Positions 7,580 to 14,967 of a stretch of 33,445 nucleotides of DNA are shown in pieces. The stretch comes from Gemmatimonadota bacterium. Lineage in GTDB: Bacteria; Latescibacterota; UBA2968. The notes below the pieces were generated by a model, which saw nothing but the letters and a program-made list of their open reading frames with translations, was not told where the DNA came from and searched no databases. Position 1 is the stretch's first letter. Every line of letters begins with the position of its first letter. Both the position numbers and the translations under genes were made by a program. Location: assembly GCA_026705765.1 (NCBI GenBank), contig JAPPAB010000074.1, positions 1 to 33,445 on the forward strand, written 5' to 3'.

Positions 7580-8587
7580 TTATGCACAATCGGGATGGCC
7601 TTCCGTCCACCGCCCGAAGGGGACATCGGTCTGTCCGTCCCGATTGATTTTCGACATCGCCTTTCGAGTGTCCAACCACATTTGGGTCCACACTTTTGCA
7701 TCTCTCAATTCGCGCTCTGGATGTTTGCGGCTGCGCGCGACAAAGCCCGGAAATGCCTCGCGTCCAGTCGTTTGACCGATGGGATTATAACGCAGATCAA
7801 AGCTCCAGCGGATTTTATCGCTCAGATTGGGTAGCGATCCGTGTACTGTGCACTTGGGAAGAAAAATGACATCTCCCCGTTTGACCGGTAGCGGTATCAT
7901 GCGTTCGGCTTCAAATAGCGATTCGGGTATTTGCCGCCCGCCCGCTGTTTTGGGTCCGTTCCCAAAGTACGATGGACAGTGCGTCAAAAGTCCGTGTTTG
8001 TGGCTGCTGGGCACGACTTTTAGAGGACCTTGTTCAATATCGACGTCTTCGAGTGCAAACCACACGGTCAACATATTTGTCTCATCTGCTTCTGGTACAA
8101 CCACGCCCTGATCCTGGTGCCAGATCGTTTCTCCCAAAATCGGATTTCCAAACTGGTTTTTGGGCAAAATATGCTCGGGTGGTTTAATCCGCACATGTTG
8201 TACGGGATTCGAGTAGATTTCTGGTCCGATGAGCGATTCTACACAATCGAGCAGGGATTCAGCGGTGAAGGCATTGAGAACAGCCTGTCCCGTCCAGAAA
8301 GGTGTGTCGGGCGTCACATTTTGAAATGGTAGCGAAAAATCGAAATATTGTTTGTGTACATCACCCGTTTCAATACAGACCGCGATGAATCGCTCGGCAA
8401 AATCGAGGTCTTCGAACAAGGAAGAAATTTCTTCTCGTTCGTAAAGATCGCGCACTAATGTGTCGAGTACTTCTGTGTACTCTTCAATTACAGGATCCAG
8501 CACAGTTTTTGGATCCAACACGCCCTCCACCACCAGATAGCCTTCTTCTTTAAACTGTGCAATCTGCTCGGCAGTTAGGCAACCCAT
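7580..8587 (-). CDS. Phytanoyl-CoA dioxygenase (PhyH) family protein
   Basis: This 335-residue protein fits the Fe(II)/2-oxoglutarate-dependent PhyH family. The iron-binding facial triad is intact: H157 and D159 in ETIWHQDQG and H249 in CTVHGSLPN; R260 in KIRWSFDLRY is placed to hold 2-oxoglutarate. GPLKVVPSSHKHG near 188 is the conserved loop between them. The N-terminus (TAEQIAQFKEEGYLVVEGVL) is typical. The substrate is unknown; bacterial members hydroxylate small molecules. It is the first gene of an operon with the Gfo/Idh/MocA oxidoreductase, so the two may act on the same compound (inference). The ATG is preceded by AAGGAG. It is not closely similar to the two PhyH-like genes at 22127 and 24259, which lack the HxD aspartate. 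Confidence 0.92.
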   Translation of the reverse strand: MGCLTAEQIAQFKEEGYLVVEGVLDPKTVLDPVIEEYTEVLDTLVRDLYEREEISSLFEDLDFAERFIAVCIETGDVHKQYFDFSLPFQNVTPDTPFWTGQAVLNAFTAESLLDCVESLIGPEIYSNPVQHVRIKPPEHILPKNQFGNPILGETIWHQDQGVVVPEADETNMLTVWFALEDVDIEQGPLKVVPSSHKHGLLTHCPSYFGNGPKTAGGRQIPESLFEAERMIPLPVKRGDVIFLPKCTVHGSLPNLSDKIRWSFDLRYNPIGQTTGREAFPGFVARSRKHPERELRDAKVWTQMWLDTRKAMSKINRDGQTDVPFGRWTEGHPDCA

Positions 8588-8626
8588 GGTATTTCTCCTT
8601 TTTGTGGGATGTTTAGCGGTTAGCTT

Positions 8627-9562
8627 TTACTGCAAATCAATCTCGGAGCCCCAGGCGCTATTGTTCTGCTGCGGATTTTTCGGTAAAATCAGCGTTAGCA
8701 CATCGGGCATAATTTCAAATACCAGTTCTTTTGAGCCTTTTTCAACTTCGCCATCAAATTGAAACCAATCGCTTTTTTCGCGGGTGATATGGATTTTTTT
8801 CGCCTGAAATATCTCGACGCCGGGCATTCGATCAAAAGTGCCATTAAAAAGTCGATAGGTATTCAATATCAGGCGAATCCACCCCGGATGTGTAAATACG
8901 CACACATCGAGAAGTCCATCATCTGGCCGGGCTTGAGGGGCTATGGTTGCGCCGCCTCCAAAGTCCGGTATGTTGGCTATGGCAACGAACAAAGGCGTGC
9001 GCTCAATTTCGCTGTTAGAATCCAATCTCAATCGCAATGTCTGAGGGCGATATGAGAGAATTGACAGCGCGGTGAGCACCATATAGGGCAAGAATCCGCG
9101 GCGCCCCGTCCGACTTGCATACCGATGGGCGACCTCTGCATCTAAGCCAATGCCCGCGGTAGAAAAAAACAGGGCATTGCCCACGCGCCCCACATCGAGT
9201 TTTCGAATTTCTGGCTGAATAAAGGCGCGACAGGCTTTTGTCGGGTCAAAAGATAAATTTAACGCACGCGCAAATGCATTGCCCGATCCAGCGGGCACTA
9301 CTCCCAGGGGTATTTCTGTGCCGAGTAGCGCGCGTCCGACTTCGTTAATGGTGCCATCGCCTCCAATGGCGACCACCAGATCGAATCCCATTTCGGATGC
9401 GCTTGCCGCCAGTTCTGTAGCGTGCCCCGCGTACTGCGTCACTTCAAGGGCGAAATCCATCCCCGCTTTCTCACACGCGTCAATTACGCGAGATCGAATA
9501 TTGCGGTTTACTCCTGCATGCGGATTCGCAATAAAGAGTACGCGGGAAAATTGCACACTCAT
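8627..9562 (-). CDS. Diacylglycerol kinase family (YegS-like) lipid kinase
   Basis: The 311-residue protein has the DAGK catalytic domain: NPHAG at 13-17, IGGDGTINEV at 66-75 (nucleotide-binding GGDGT) and PAGSGNAFARAL at 90-101. The C-terminal beta-domain contains GIGLDAEV, IANIPDFGGGATIAPQARPDDGLLDV and a final FQFDGEV, all standard. These enzymes phosphorylate diacylglycerol, sphingoid bases or similar lipids at the inner face of the membrane; the exact lipid is not predictable. Its ATG overlaps the stop of the adenylate-kinase gene upstream by ATGA, so the two are translationally coupled. Length is normal. Confidence 0.93.
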   Translation of the reverse strand: MSVQFSRVLFIANPHAGVNRNIRSRVIDACEKAGMDFALEVTQYAGHATELAASASEMGFDLVVAIGGDGTINEVGRALLGTEIPLGVVPAGSGNAFARALNLSFDPTKACRAFIQPEIRKLDVGRVGNALFFSTAGIGLDAEVAHRYASRTGRRGFLPYMVLTALSILSYRPQTLRLRLDSNSEIERTPLFVAIANIPDFGGGATIAPQARPDDGLLDVCVFTHPGWIRLILNTYRLFNGTFDRMPGVEIFQAKKIHITREKSDWFQFDGEVEKGSKELVFEIMPDVLTLILPKNPQQNNSAWGSEIDLQ

Positions 9563-10146
9563 GTATGTAAAAAATCGACCAGGGTCTGACCGATATCTCT
9601 CAAAATTTTTGGCGAAGGTTGTGATACATCGATTTGTTGCACGATTTCTTTGGGATAATGTTCCAATACAGCAATTGTCTGGCGGTCGTACACATCGAAT
9701 CTTTTGCGAATAATTTGTTCATTTGCGTCATCGATGCGGTATGCGACGAGCGCGCGTCCAAAGAGGCGTTTAATCAGTACATTGCGATCTGGACAATCCA
9801 ATACCATGATCAACTTTACATTCAAGTCTTCATCGGCCATTTGAGCCTGGGCGAGTGTGCGCGGTAGGCCATCTAAAATCAATGTCTGCTCGTCGGGCTT
9901 GAAATCGCCAAAATCAGTCAGGCGCTGCATGCGTTCTCGCCATAGGGCTACGACAAATTCATCGGGTACCAACTCGCCTTTGCGAATACTCGCCAGAGCC
10001 ATTTCTCCAGGCTGGCTATCGACGTCCAATGCCCTGAGCATATCGCCACTTGAAAAATGGTACAATCCTGGAATTTGTTTTAACACATTTCCCCAGGTGC
10101 CCTTGCCAGCACCGGGGGGGCCAAATAATAAGACAGTATCATACAT
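9559..10146 (-). CDS. Adenylate kinase family protein, short-LID form
   Basis: The 195-residue protein starts with a P-loop, LLFGPPGAGKGTWGN (GPPGAGKGT at 9-17), then the AMP-binding SSGDMLR and the DGLPRTLAQA motif (DGFPRT in most adenylate kinases). The lid is short (RLFGRALVAYRIDDANEQIIRKRFDVY) with no zinc cysteines, as in cytosolic short-form enzymes. It should transfer phosphate between nucleotides, normally ATP + AMP to 2 ADP. Differences from a housekeeping Adk (W at 18, L for F in DGFPRT, no ribosomal-protein or secY neighbours) suggest a second, specialised nucleotide or lipid-linked kinase working with the overlapping lipid kinase gene; that is inference. It is divergent from the DUF1854 gene. 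Confidence 0.85.
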   Translation of the reverse strand: MYDTVLLFGPPGAGKGTWGNVLKQIPGLYHFSSGDMLRALDVDSQPGEMALASIRKGELVPDEFVVALWRERMQRLTDFGDFKPDEQTLILDGLPRTLAQAQMADEDLNVKLIMVLDCPDRNVLIKRLFGRALVAYRIDDANEQIIRKRFDVYDRQTIAVLEHYPKEIVQQIDVSQPSPKILRDIGQTLVDFLHT

Positions 10147-10170
10147 TGGTACAACTCCCGCGATTGTTTT

Positions 10171-10199
10171 TTGACAGAATGGAAATGTGAGTGTATAAT
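10171..10199 (+). promoter_or_regulatory. Consensus sigma-70 promoter of the DUF1854 gene
   Basis: TTGACA (10171-10176) and TATAAT (10194-10199) are both exact consensus with a 17-base spacer, 49 bases upstream of the ATG at 10249. This is the best housekeeping promoter in the window and suggests strong constitutive expression unless repressed. Confidence 0.85.
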
Positions 10200-10248
10200 T
10201 AAGCTATCAGCGATCAATGCGCTGTCCGCTTTCTTATAGGAGAATATC

Positions 10249-10860
10249 ATGAACCTCGATCCCGCTGCTGTCTCGCTGAAAAAAAACGGCAATAAAATCG
10301 AAGCTCTTATCCAGGGAGAAACTACGTTTGTCGATCGCCTTGCCCGCGCGTTTCCCCACAGCAATCCCGATCAATTTGTCAGTTTGATGGATGAATTGGG
10401 ACACGAAATTGGCATTATTGAAAATCCCAAAAAACTCGACACTGAGTCGCGCAATTTGCTCGAAGCCGAACTCAAAGCCATCTACTTTGTCCCGACCATC
10501 AGTGCCATAACTTCCGTCGTACCCAAAGGCACGGGCAGTCAGTGGACGGTTGATACCGACGATGGCGAATATACTTTCCGCATTCTGGGCCGAGACGCGC
10601 TCAAGGGCGATGAACCGCCTGCAATTGAAATCACAGATGAAAATGGCAAGCGATACAGAATTGATAATTACTGGGATCTCGATGCGGAAAGCCGAGATCT
10701 GACCTCTGACCTATTGCCCGATAAAGTTGTCAAGGCGCGCTATTACACCCGCTCCCTCAGTTCGGGTAGTAGAAGTGGCAAAAGTAGAGGTTCGAGCAGT
10801 CGCGGTGGTAGTAGTAGTGGCGGTAGTAGCGGCATGGGCGGATCGATTGGCATACGGTGA
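10249..10860 (+). CDS. DUF1854 domain protein with Ser/Gly/Arg-rich tail
   Basis: Residues 1-165 match the DUF1854 pattern: TTFVDRLARAFPHSNPDQFV near 25-44, VSLMDELGHEIGIIENPKKL, a charged helix LEAELKAIYFVPTISAITSV (70-90), QWTVDTDDGEYTF, and DENGKRYRIDNYWDLDAESR. DUF1854 is best known beside or within ABC-transporter loci of proteobacteria and its function is not established to my knowledge. Here it stands alone, with no transporter nearby. The last 35 residues are a low-complexity Ser-Gly-Arg tail (SSGSRSGKSRGSSSRGG...), probably disordered and possibly nucleic-acid binding. Start is supported by AGGAG seven bases upstream and by the consensus promoter. It is divergent from the adenylate kinase and convergent with xylA. 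Confidence 0.75.
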   Translation: MNLDPAAVSLKKNGNKIEALIQGETTFVDRLARAFPHSNPDQFVSLMDELGHEIGIIENPKKLDTESRNLLEAELKAIYFVPTISAITSVVPKGTGSQWTVDTDDGEYTFRILGRDALKGDEPPAIEITDENGKRYRIDNYWDLDAESRDLTSDLLPDKVVKARYYTRSLSSGSRSGKSRGSSSRGGSSSGGSSGMGGSIGIR

Positions 10861-10881
10861 TCCGCCGGGTATAGTGATCTG

Positions 10882-12051
10882 CTACCGCACCCCTAACAAT
10901 AAGTCGGCCAGCAACTGATCGAGGCGCTCATAGCCCAGTCCAACGCGCCCCATTGCATCGATGTCAAATTGCACCTGTTTGAGTGCCTGCGATTTTTCCG
11001 GGCTGTATTTGCCCAGGTGCTGTTCGTATTCGGGGTTCTGGTTTCCAATTTCTTGCACGATTCCCTGAATTTCGGCATCTGCTTCAAATTGTGCCGCTTT
11101 TTCTTTTAAGATATTGTACGTACGCATACACCCTGCGGCAAAATCCCATACCCCTTCTTCGTCTTCTGTGCGAAATGCGTGTGCGTCGAAGTGTCTCGGA
11201 CCCGTATAACCGTTGTTTTCGAGCAAACGCACGAGTAAAAAGGCACTTTTGTAATCTTCTGAGCCAAACCGAAAGTCCTGATCATAGCGGCCAAAACGCT
11301 GGTCGTTTAAGTCGATATGGAAGAGTTTGCCCGCCTCGAATGCTTGCGCCACGCCGTGATGGAAATTTAATCCCGCCATGTGTTCGTGTGCGACTTCCGG
11401 GTTGACGCCCACCATTTCGGGGTAATCCAGCGTTTCGATAAATGCCAGATAATGCCCGGTTGTGGGAAAGTACATATCGGCACGCGGTTCGTTGGGTTTG
11501 GCTTCGAGGGCGAAATTCAAATCGTATTTCTGGTCGCGCACGTAATCGCACAAATAATTTAAGCCATCCCGGTAGCGTTTGAGGGCATCGATGGGATCTT
11601 TGGCCACGTTGCATTCGGCGCCTTCGCGTCCGCCCCAAAACACATAGGTTTTGGCACCCAATTCGACACCTAAATCAATGGCTTGCATGATTTTTTGCAA
11701 GCCATAAGCGCGAATTTTGGGGTCGTTGGACGTAAAGCCCCCATCCTTAAATACGGGATGAGAAAATGTATTGGTGGTTGCCATGGGCACGACCATGCCG
11801 CAATTTTTTAGTGCGTTTTTGAAATCGCTTACGATTTTATCGCGCTGTTGTGGTGTGGCATCAATTGGCACGAGGTCGTTATCGTGCAGGTTAATGCCCC
11901 ACGCGCCCAGTTCGCTCAAGCGTTGCACAATTCGCTCGGGTGCAAGCGGTGGGCGCGTTGGGTCGCCAAAGGGATCGCGTCCGGGGTTTCCCACTGTCCA
12001 TAAACCAAATGAAAATTTATCTTCTTTTTTGGGCGTGTATGCTTCTGCCAT
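10882..12051 (-). CDS. xylA: Xylose isomerase (class I)
   Basis: The 389-residue protein is a TIM-barrel xylose isomerase of the shorter, actinobacterial-type class I, interconverting D-xylose and D-xylulose (and glucose/fructose) in the cytosol with two divalent metals. Catalytic H56 and D59 lie in [43 protein letters not shown] (metal Glu and catalytic Lys) and [16 protein letters not shown] and HIDLNDQ (metal ligands) follow in the normal order. GGAGG precedes the ATG. No xylulokinase or xylose transporter lies in the window, so it stands as a single gene; other sugar substrates are possible. It is divergent from the HD-domain gene. Confidence 0.96.
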   Translation of the reverse strand: MAEAYTPKKEDKFSFGLWTVGNPGRDPFGDPTRPPLAPERIVQRLSELGAWGINLHDNDLVPIDATPQQRDKIVSDFKNALKNCGMVVPMATTNTFSHPVFKDGGFTSNDPKIRAYGLQKIMQAIDLGVELGAKTYVFWGGREGAECNVAKDPIDALKRYRDGLNYLCDYVRDQKYDLNFALEAKPNEPRADMYFPTTGHYLAFIETLDYPEMVGVNPEVAHEHMAGLNFHHGVAQAFEAGKLFHIDLNDQRFGRYDQDFRFGSEDYKSAFLLVRLLENNGYTGPRHFDAHAFRTEDEEGVWDFAAGCMRTYNILKEKAAQFEADAEIQGIVQEIGNQNPEYEQHLGKYSPEKSQALKQVQFDIDAMGRVGLGYERLDQLLADLLLGVR

Positions 12052-12176
12052 TGGACCTCCTCAAAATGCGAATTAAGAATAAAAATGCCAAGAAAGCGTT
12101 GCAACTTCCGCGTGCAAAATATCATGGTGAAGTCTGACTGTCAATGGACATTTCCACAACTCATCGGGAGCATAAA

Positions 12177-13412
12177 ATGATTATTCGCGATCCCGTTCAC
12201 GGCGATATGTCTTTTAATGAATCCGAACGCCGGGTTATGGACACGCGGCAAATGCAACGCCTGCGCGGCGTGCGACAAACAGGATCGGCATATCTGGTCT
12301 ATCCGGGCTGTGTACACACGAGGTTTGAACACTCGCTGGGGACAACGGCGATGTCGCGGCGCGTGCTCGATGTCTTGAGACGCGGGGGCGCGCAAATCGA
12401 TCCCGAGCAAGCCGATACGGTCGCATTGGCCGCGCTGGTTCACGATATCTCACACTTGCCCTTTGGACATACGTTCGAAGATGAACGCAAGCTCTTTCCC
12501 CGCCACGATACAGCCGCCCGCATGAAACATTTCCTGACGCAAACAGAAATCGCGCAAGCACTCGATGCTTCGGGCCTGAGCGATGCGGTGGTTTCCCTGC
12601 TTACGGATAAATCGTTTTCACCGACCTGGATGCAGGAGATTGTGTCCAGCACCATCGATGCTGACTTGCTCGATTATTTGCGTCGCGATGCGTATTTTGC
12701 AGGCTTACGTCAGGATTATGACGACCGGATTTTTAGCACCTTTATGCTTGCCGATGAAAATCTCGCGATTGATGTGACCCGTCTCAGCACGCGCACTGAG
12801 TTGCTGCATTTGCTGCGGTTGCGCTATTTTCTTACCGAGCGCGTTTATTATCACCACGCCAAAGTGTCATCGGGTGCTATGATCGCCAAAGCCGTCGAGA
12901 TCGCCACCGAACACGGTCTTGTTGAAACCGATCTTTACACTCTGACGGACGATGCCCTTTTTCGCCATTTGCTCGGCTATAAAGACCCGCGCATTGACCG
13001 TTTGATCAACGGCGTTTGCGAACGGCGGCTGCTCAAACGCGCCTATATGATTTCGACTGCCGAAGTGGGGCGCCGGGGGCGCGATGAGTTGATCGCCGCC
13101 TACAATCGATCTGTGGAGAGTAGGCAGCAGGTTGAACGACAAATCGCCGATGCTGTGACCATCAATCCCGATCAGGTTATTCTCTATTGTCCGGATATCT
13201 CGGCCATCAAAGAAGCGCGCGTGCGCGTTGTTACGCGCAATGGCTTGAGCCGCCTGAATGATCCGCCAGACAATCCGCCTTTTGATGTAAAGGTCGTGGA
13301 AGACCAGTATGAACGACTCTGGAAATTCTACATTTTTGCACCCGAAGGTTATAGAGAACGCGTTGGAAAAGTGTGCGAACGCGTATTTGGCGAATCAAAT
13401 GCGCTGGTATAA
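12177..13412 (+). CDS. HD-domain phosphohydrolase (SAMHD1/dGTPase-like)
   Basis: The 411-residue protein begins IIRDPVHGDMSFNESERRVMDT and has the SAMHD1/YdhJ-like core: MQRLRGVRQTGSAYLVYPGCVHTRFEHSLGT with H52, then LAALVHDISHLPFGHTFED with H89-D90, and STIDADLLDYLRRDAYFAG with the final metal-binding Asp. These enzymes hydrolyse phosphate esters, often dNTPs, using a metal at the HD site. I chose the ATG at 12177, with GGGAG seven bases upstream, over the in-frame ATG at 12144, which has no ribosome binding site and would add 11 residues not typical of the family. It ends six bases before the convergent HNH gene, a possible nucleic-acid defence or nucleotide-salvage pairing, but the two are on opposite strands. 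Confidence 0.9.
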   Translation: MIIRDPVHGDMSFNESERRVMDTRQMQRLRGVRQTGSAYLVYPGCVHTRFEHSLGTTAMSRRVLDVLRRGGAQIDPEQADTVALAALVHDISHLPFGHTFEDERKLFPRHDTAARMKHFLTQTEIAQALDASGLSDAVVSLLTDKSFSPTWMQEIVSSTIDADLLDYLRRDAYFAGLRQDYDDRIFSTFMLADENLAIDVTRLSTRTELLHLLRLRYFLTERVYYHHAKVSSGAMIAKAVEIATEHGLVETDLYTLTDDALFRHLLGYKDPRIDRLINGVCERRLLKRAYMISTAEVGRRGRDELIAAYNRSVESRQQVERQIADAVTINPDQVILYCPDISAIKEARVRVVTRNGLSRLNDPPDNPPFDVKVVEDQYERLWKFYIFAPEGYRERVGKVCERVFGESNALV

Positions 13413-13418
13413 AGATTT

Positions 13419-13928
13419 TTATTGGGACCGTTGTGATCGGTGTTTGACGCGATCAAATAATGGCATATCTGCCCGTCCAGCACCCTCTATCTTCTTGTGG
13501 CATGAAGGGCATAGACTGATCAGGTTGCTCAGTTTATTGGCCTCTTGTGGCGAGTCGAAAAGCCGGTACGGTATTTTGTGATGTACATCCATCTGTCGTC
13601 CGAGCGTGTCTTCTGTAATCCCGCAAGAGGCGCAACAAAACCCATCGCGCGCGCGCGCCTTGTCCGCTTGAATTTTCCAATTTCCTCCGCGATACTCCGG
13701 GCGGCCTTCCAGCACGAGTTCAAAGTCCTCGTCAGATTCCCAATGGGTTCTGCACCCGTTGCTGCAAAATTGGGAGCGCATGCCCTTTTCAATATACCAG
13801 CGCGGCTGAGCAAAGCGCTTGCCACATTGCATACATCGCACGGTGATATGGTCTTCGCGCCGAACTTTTTGTTCTTCTTCAAACGACAGACGCATTTGCG
13901 GCGATGATAGATGCCTTTTGTTGTTCAT
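13419..13928 (-). CDS. HNH endonuclease with N-terminal zinc finger
   Basis: The 169-residue protein has an N-terminal zinc finger (VRCMQCGKRFAQPRWYIEKG with FCSNGCRTHW, four cysteines) and a C-terminal HNH nuclease domain: CASCG, MDVHHKIPYR and LISLCPSCHKKIE, where the HH pair and CxxC sites bind the catalytic metal and zinc. HNH proteins of this size cut DNA as homing, restriction or phage-type nucleases. Neighbours give no clear role. The gene is convergent with the HD-domain gene, with six bases between the stops. The ATG at 13928 lacks a strong ribosome binding site (AGGATT upstream). Confidence 0.88.
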   Translation of the reverse strand: MNNKRHLSSPQMRLSFEEEQKVRREDHITVRCMQCGKRFAQPRWYIEKGMRSQFCSNGCRTHWESDEDFELVLEGRPEYRGGNWKIQADKARARDGFCCASCGITEDTLGRQMDVHHKIPYRLFDSPQEANKLSNLISLCPSCHKKIEGAGRADMPLFDRVKHRSQRSQ

Positions 13929-14030
13929 CGTTTTTAATCCTCACAGATCAATAGCAAGCTCACAGTCCAAATATAGGTTGTAATAAATTGCAAGTCCATA
14001 GAAAGAATAGATTGTGCCCCAAAGTAAAGA

Positions 14031-14059
14031 TTGGATAGTGTATCTGAATTTATTATAAT
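14031..14059 (+). promoter_or_regulatory. Probable sigma-70 promoter of the aldo/keto reductase operon
   Basis: TTGGAT (14031-14036) and an exact TATAAT (14054-14059) are separated by 17 bases. The leader to the ATG at 14186 would be about 120 bases long and holds a 15-codon GTG-started reading frame after AGGAG (GTG at 14093), which may be a leader peptide or nothing. Confidence 0.5.
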
Positions 14060-14185
14060 AATTCGCACTTACTTCTGAACAGGAGCATCCTGTGTTTAAG
14101 TATCATAGCGATCAAGGTTGCCATGGCCAATCCCGTTGAATCGCTGCGGTATGAGTGAGACTTAATTTTCTAATAAGGATAAACA

Positions 14186-14962
14186 ATGAAATCCCTAAAA
14201 TTGCTTTCGGGCCATACAATGCCCGTTGTCGGTCTCGGTACCTGGCCGATGAGAGGTGATCAATGTAAAGAGGTTATCAAACAGGCTCTCGAATTGGGCT
14301 ATACGCACTTCGATACAGCCTGGATCTACCAGAATCAGCGCGAAATAGGCGAAGCCCTGCGGGAGGTCGGTGCTGATCGCTCAAAACTTTTTATAACCTC
14401 CAAAGTCGGTAGAGATTATCTGCAATATGACGTCGCGTTAAAACAGGCCGATGAGATTCTCGAATATCTCCAGATGGACTATGTGGATCTGTTGCTCGTT
14501 CACTGGCCCAACGAGACCGTGCCTATGGAAGGCACTATTCGCGCTTTTAACGAGATTTTCGATGCGGGAAAAGCGCGAAGTATTGGGGTTAGCAACTTTT
14601 CGGTCGAACAAATGGAGCGCGCTCGTGCGCTCTCCGCAGCACCTATCAGTGTCAATCAGATCAAATACCATCCGGGCTACGAACAGCGAGATGTTCTGCA
14701 ATGGTGCCTGGAAAACGATGTGGTGGTGACTGCGTATTCCCCTCTGGGGAAGAAGGATATTCTTCGGGATCCCGTGTTGCTGAACATCGCCCGTATCCAC
14801 GATAAGACCTCTGCACATGTCGCCCTCAAGTGGCTGCTGCAAAAAGGCATGATCGTTATTCCCAAAGCGAGTTCTCGAGCACATCTCCAGGCGAATCTCG
14901 ATGTTTTTGACTGGTCCTTATCCGAAAGCGAGATGCGATCCATTGACCGCATAGCGGGGTAA
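14186..14962 (+). CDS. Aldo/keto reductase
   Basis: The 258-residue TIM-barrel protein has the AKR catalytic tetrad D43, Y48, K73 and H106, in THFDTAWIYQNQ, TSKVG and LLVHWPN. GVSNF near 132 and the NADPH-binding IPKASSRAHLQANL near 228 are standard. It reduces aldehydes or ketones, or oxidises the matching alcohols, with NAD(P)H in the cytosol. It precedes the sulfatase by five bases and opens the sugar-catabolism cluster, so its substrate is probably a sugar or sugar-derived aldehyde (inference). AAGGAT lies before the ATG. Length is slightly short but complete for class AKR5-like members. Confidence 0.93.
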   Translation: MKSLKLLSGHTMPVVGLGTWPMRGDQCKEVIKQALELGYTHFDTAWIYQNQREIGEALREVGADRSKLFITSKVGRDYLQYDVALKQADEILEYLQMDYVDLLLVHWPNETVPMEGTIRAFNEIFDAGKARSIGVSNFSVEQMERARALSAAPISVNQIKYHPGYEQRDVLQWCLENDVVVTAYSPLGKKDILRDPVLLNIARIHDKTSAHVALKWLLQKGMIVIPKASSRAHLQANLDVFDWSLSESEMRSIDRIAG

Positions 14963-14967
14963 ACGAA

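Noticed and set aside
14093-14140. 15-codon GTG-started leader frame after AGGAG
   Set aside because: Too short and without a regulatory codon run or paired hairpins; kept only as a remark on the leader.
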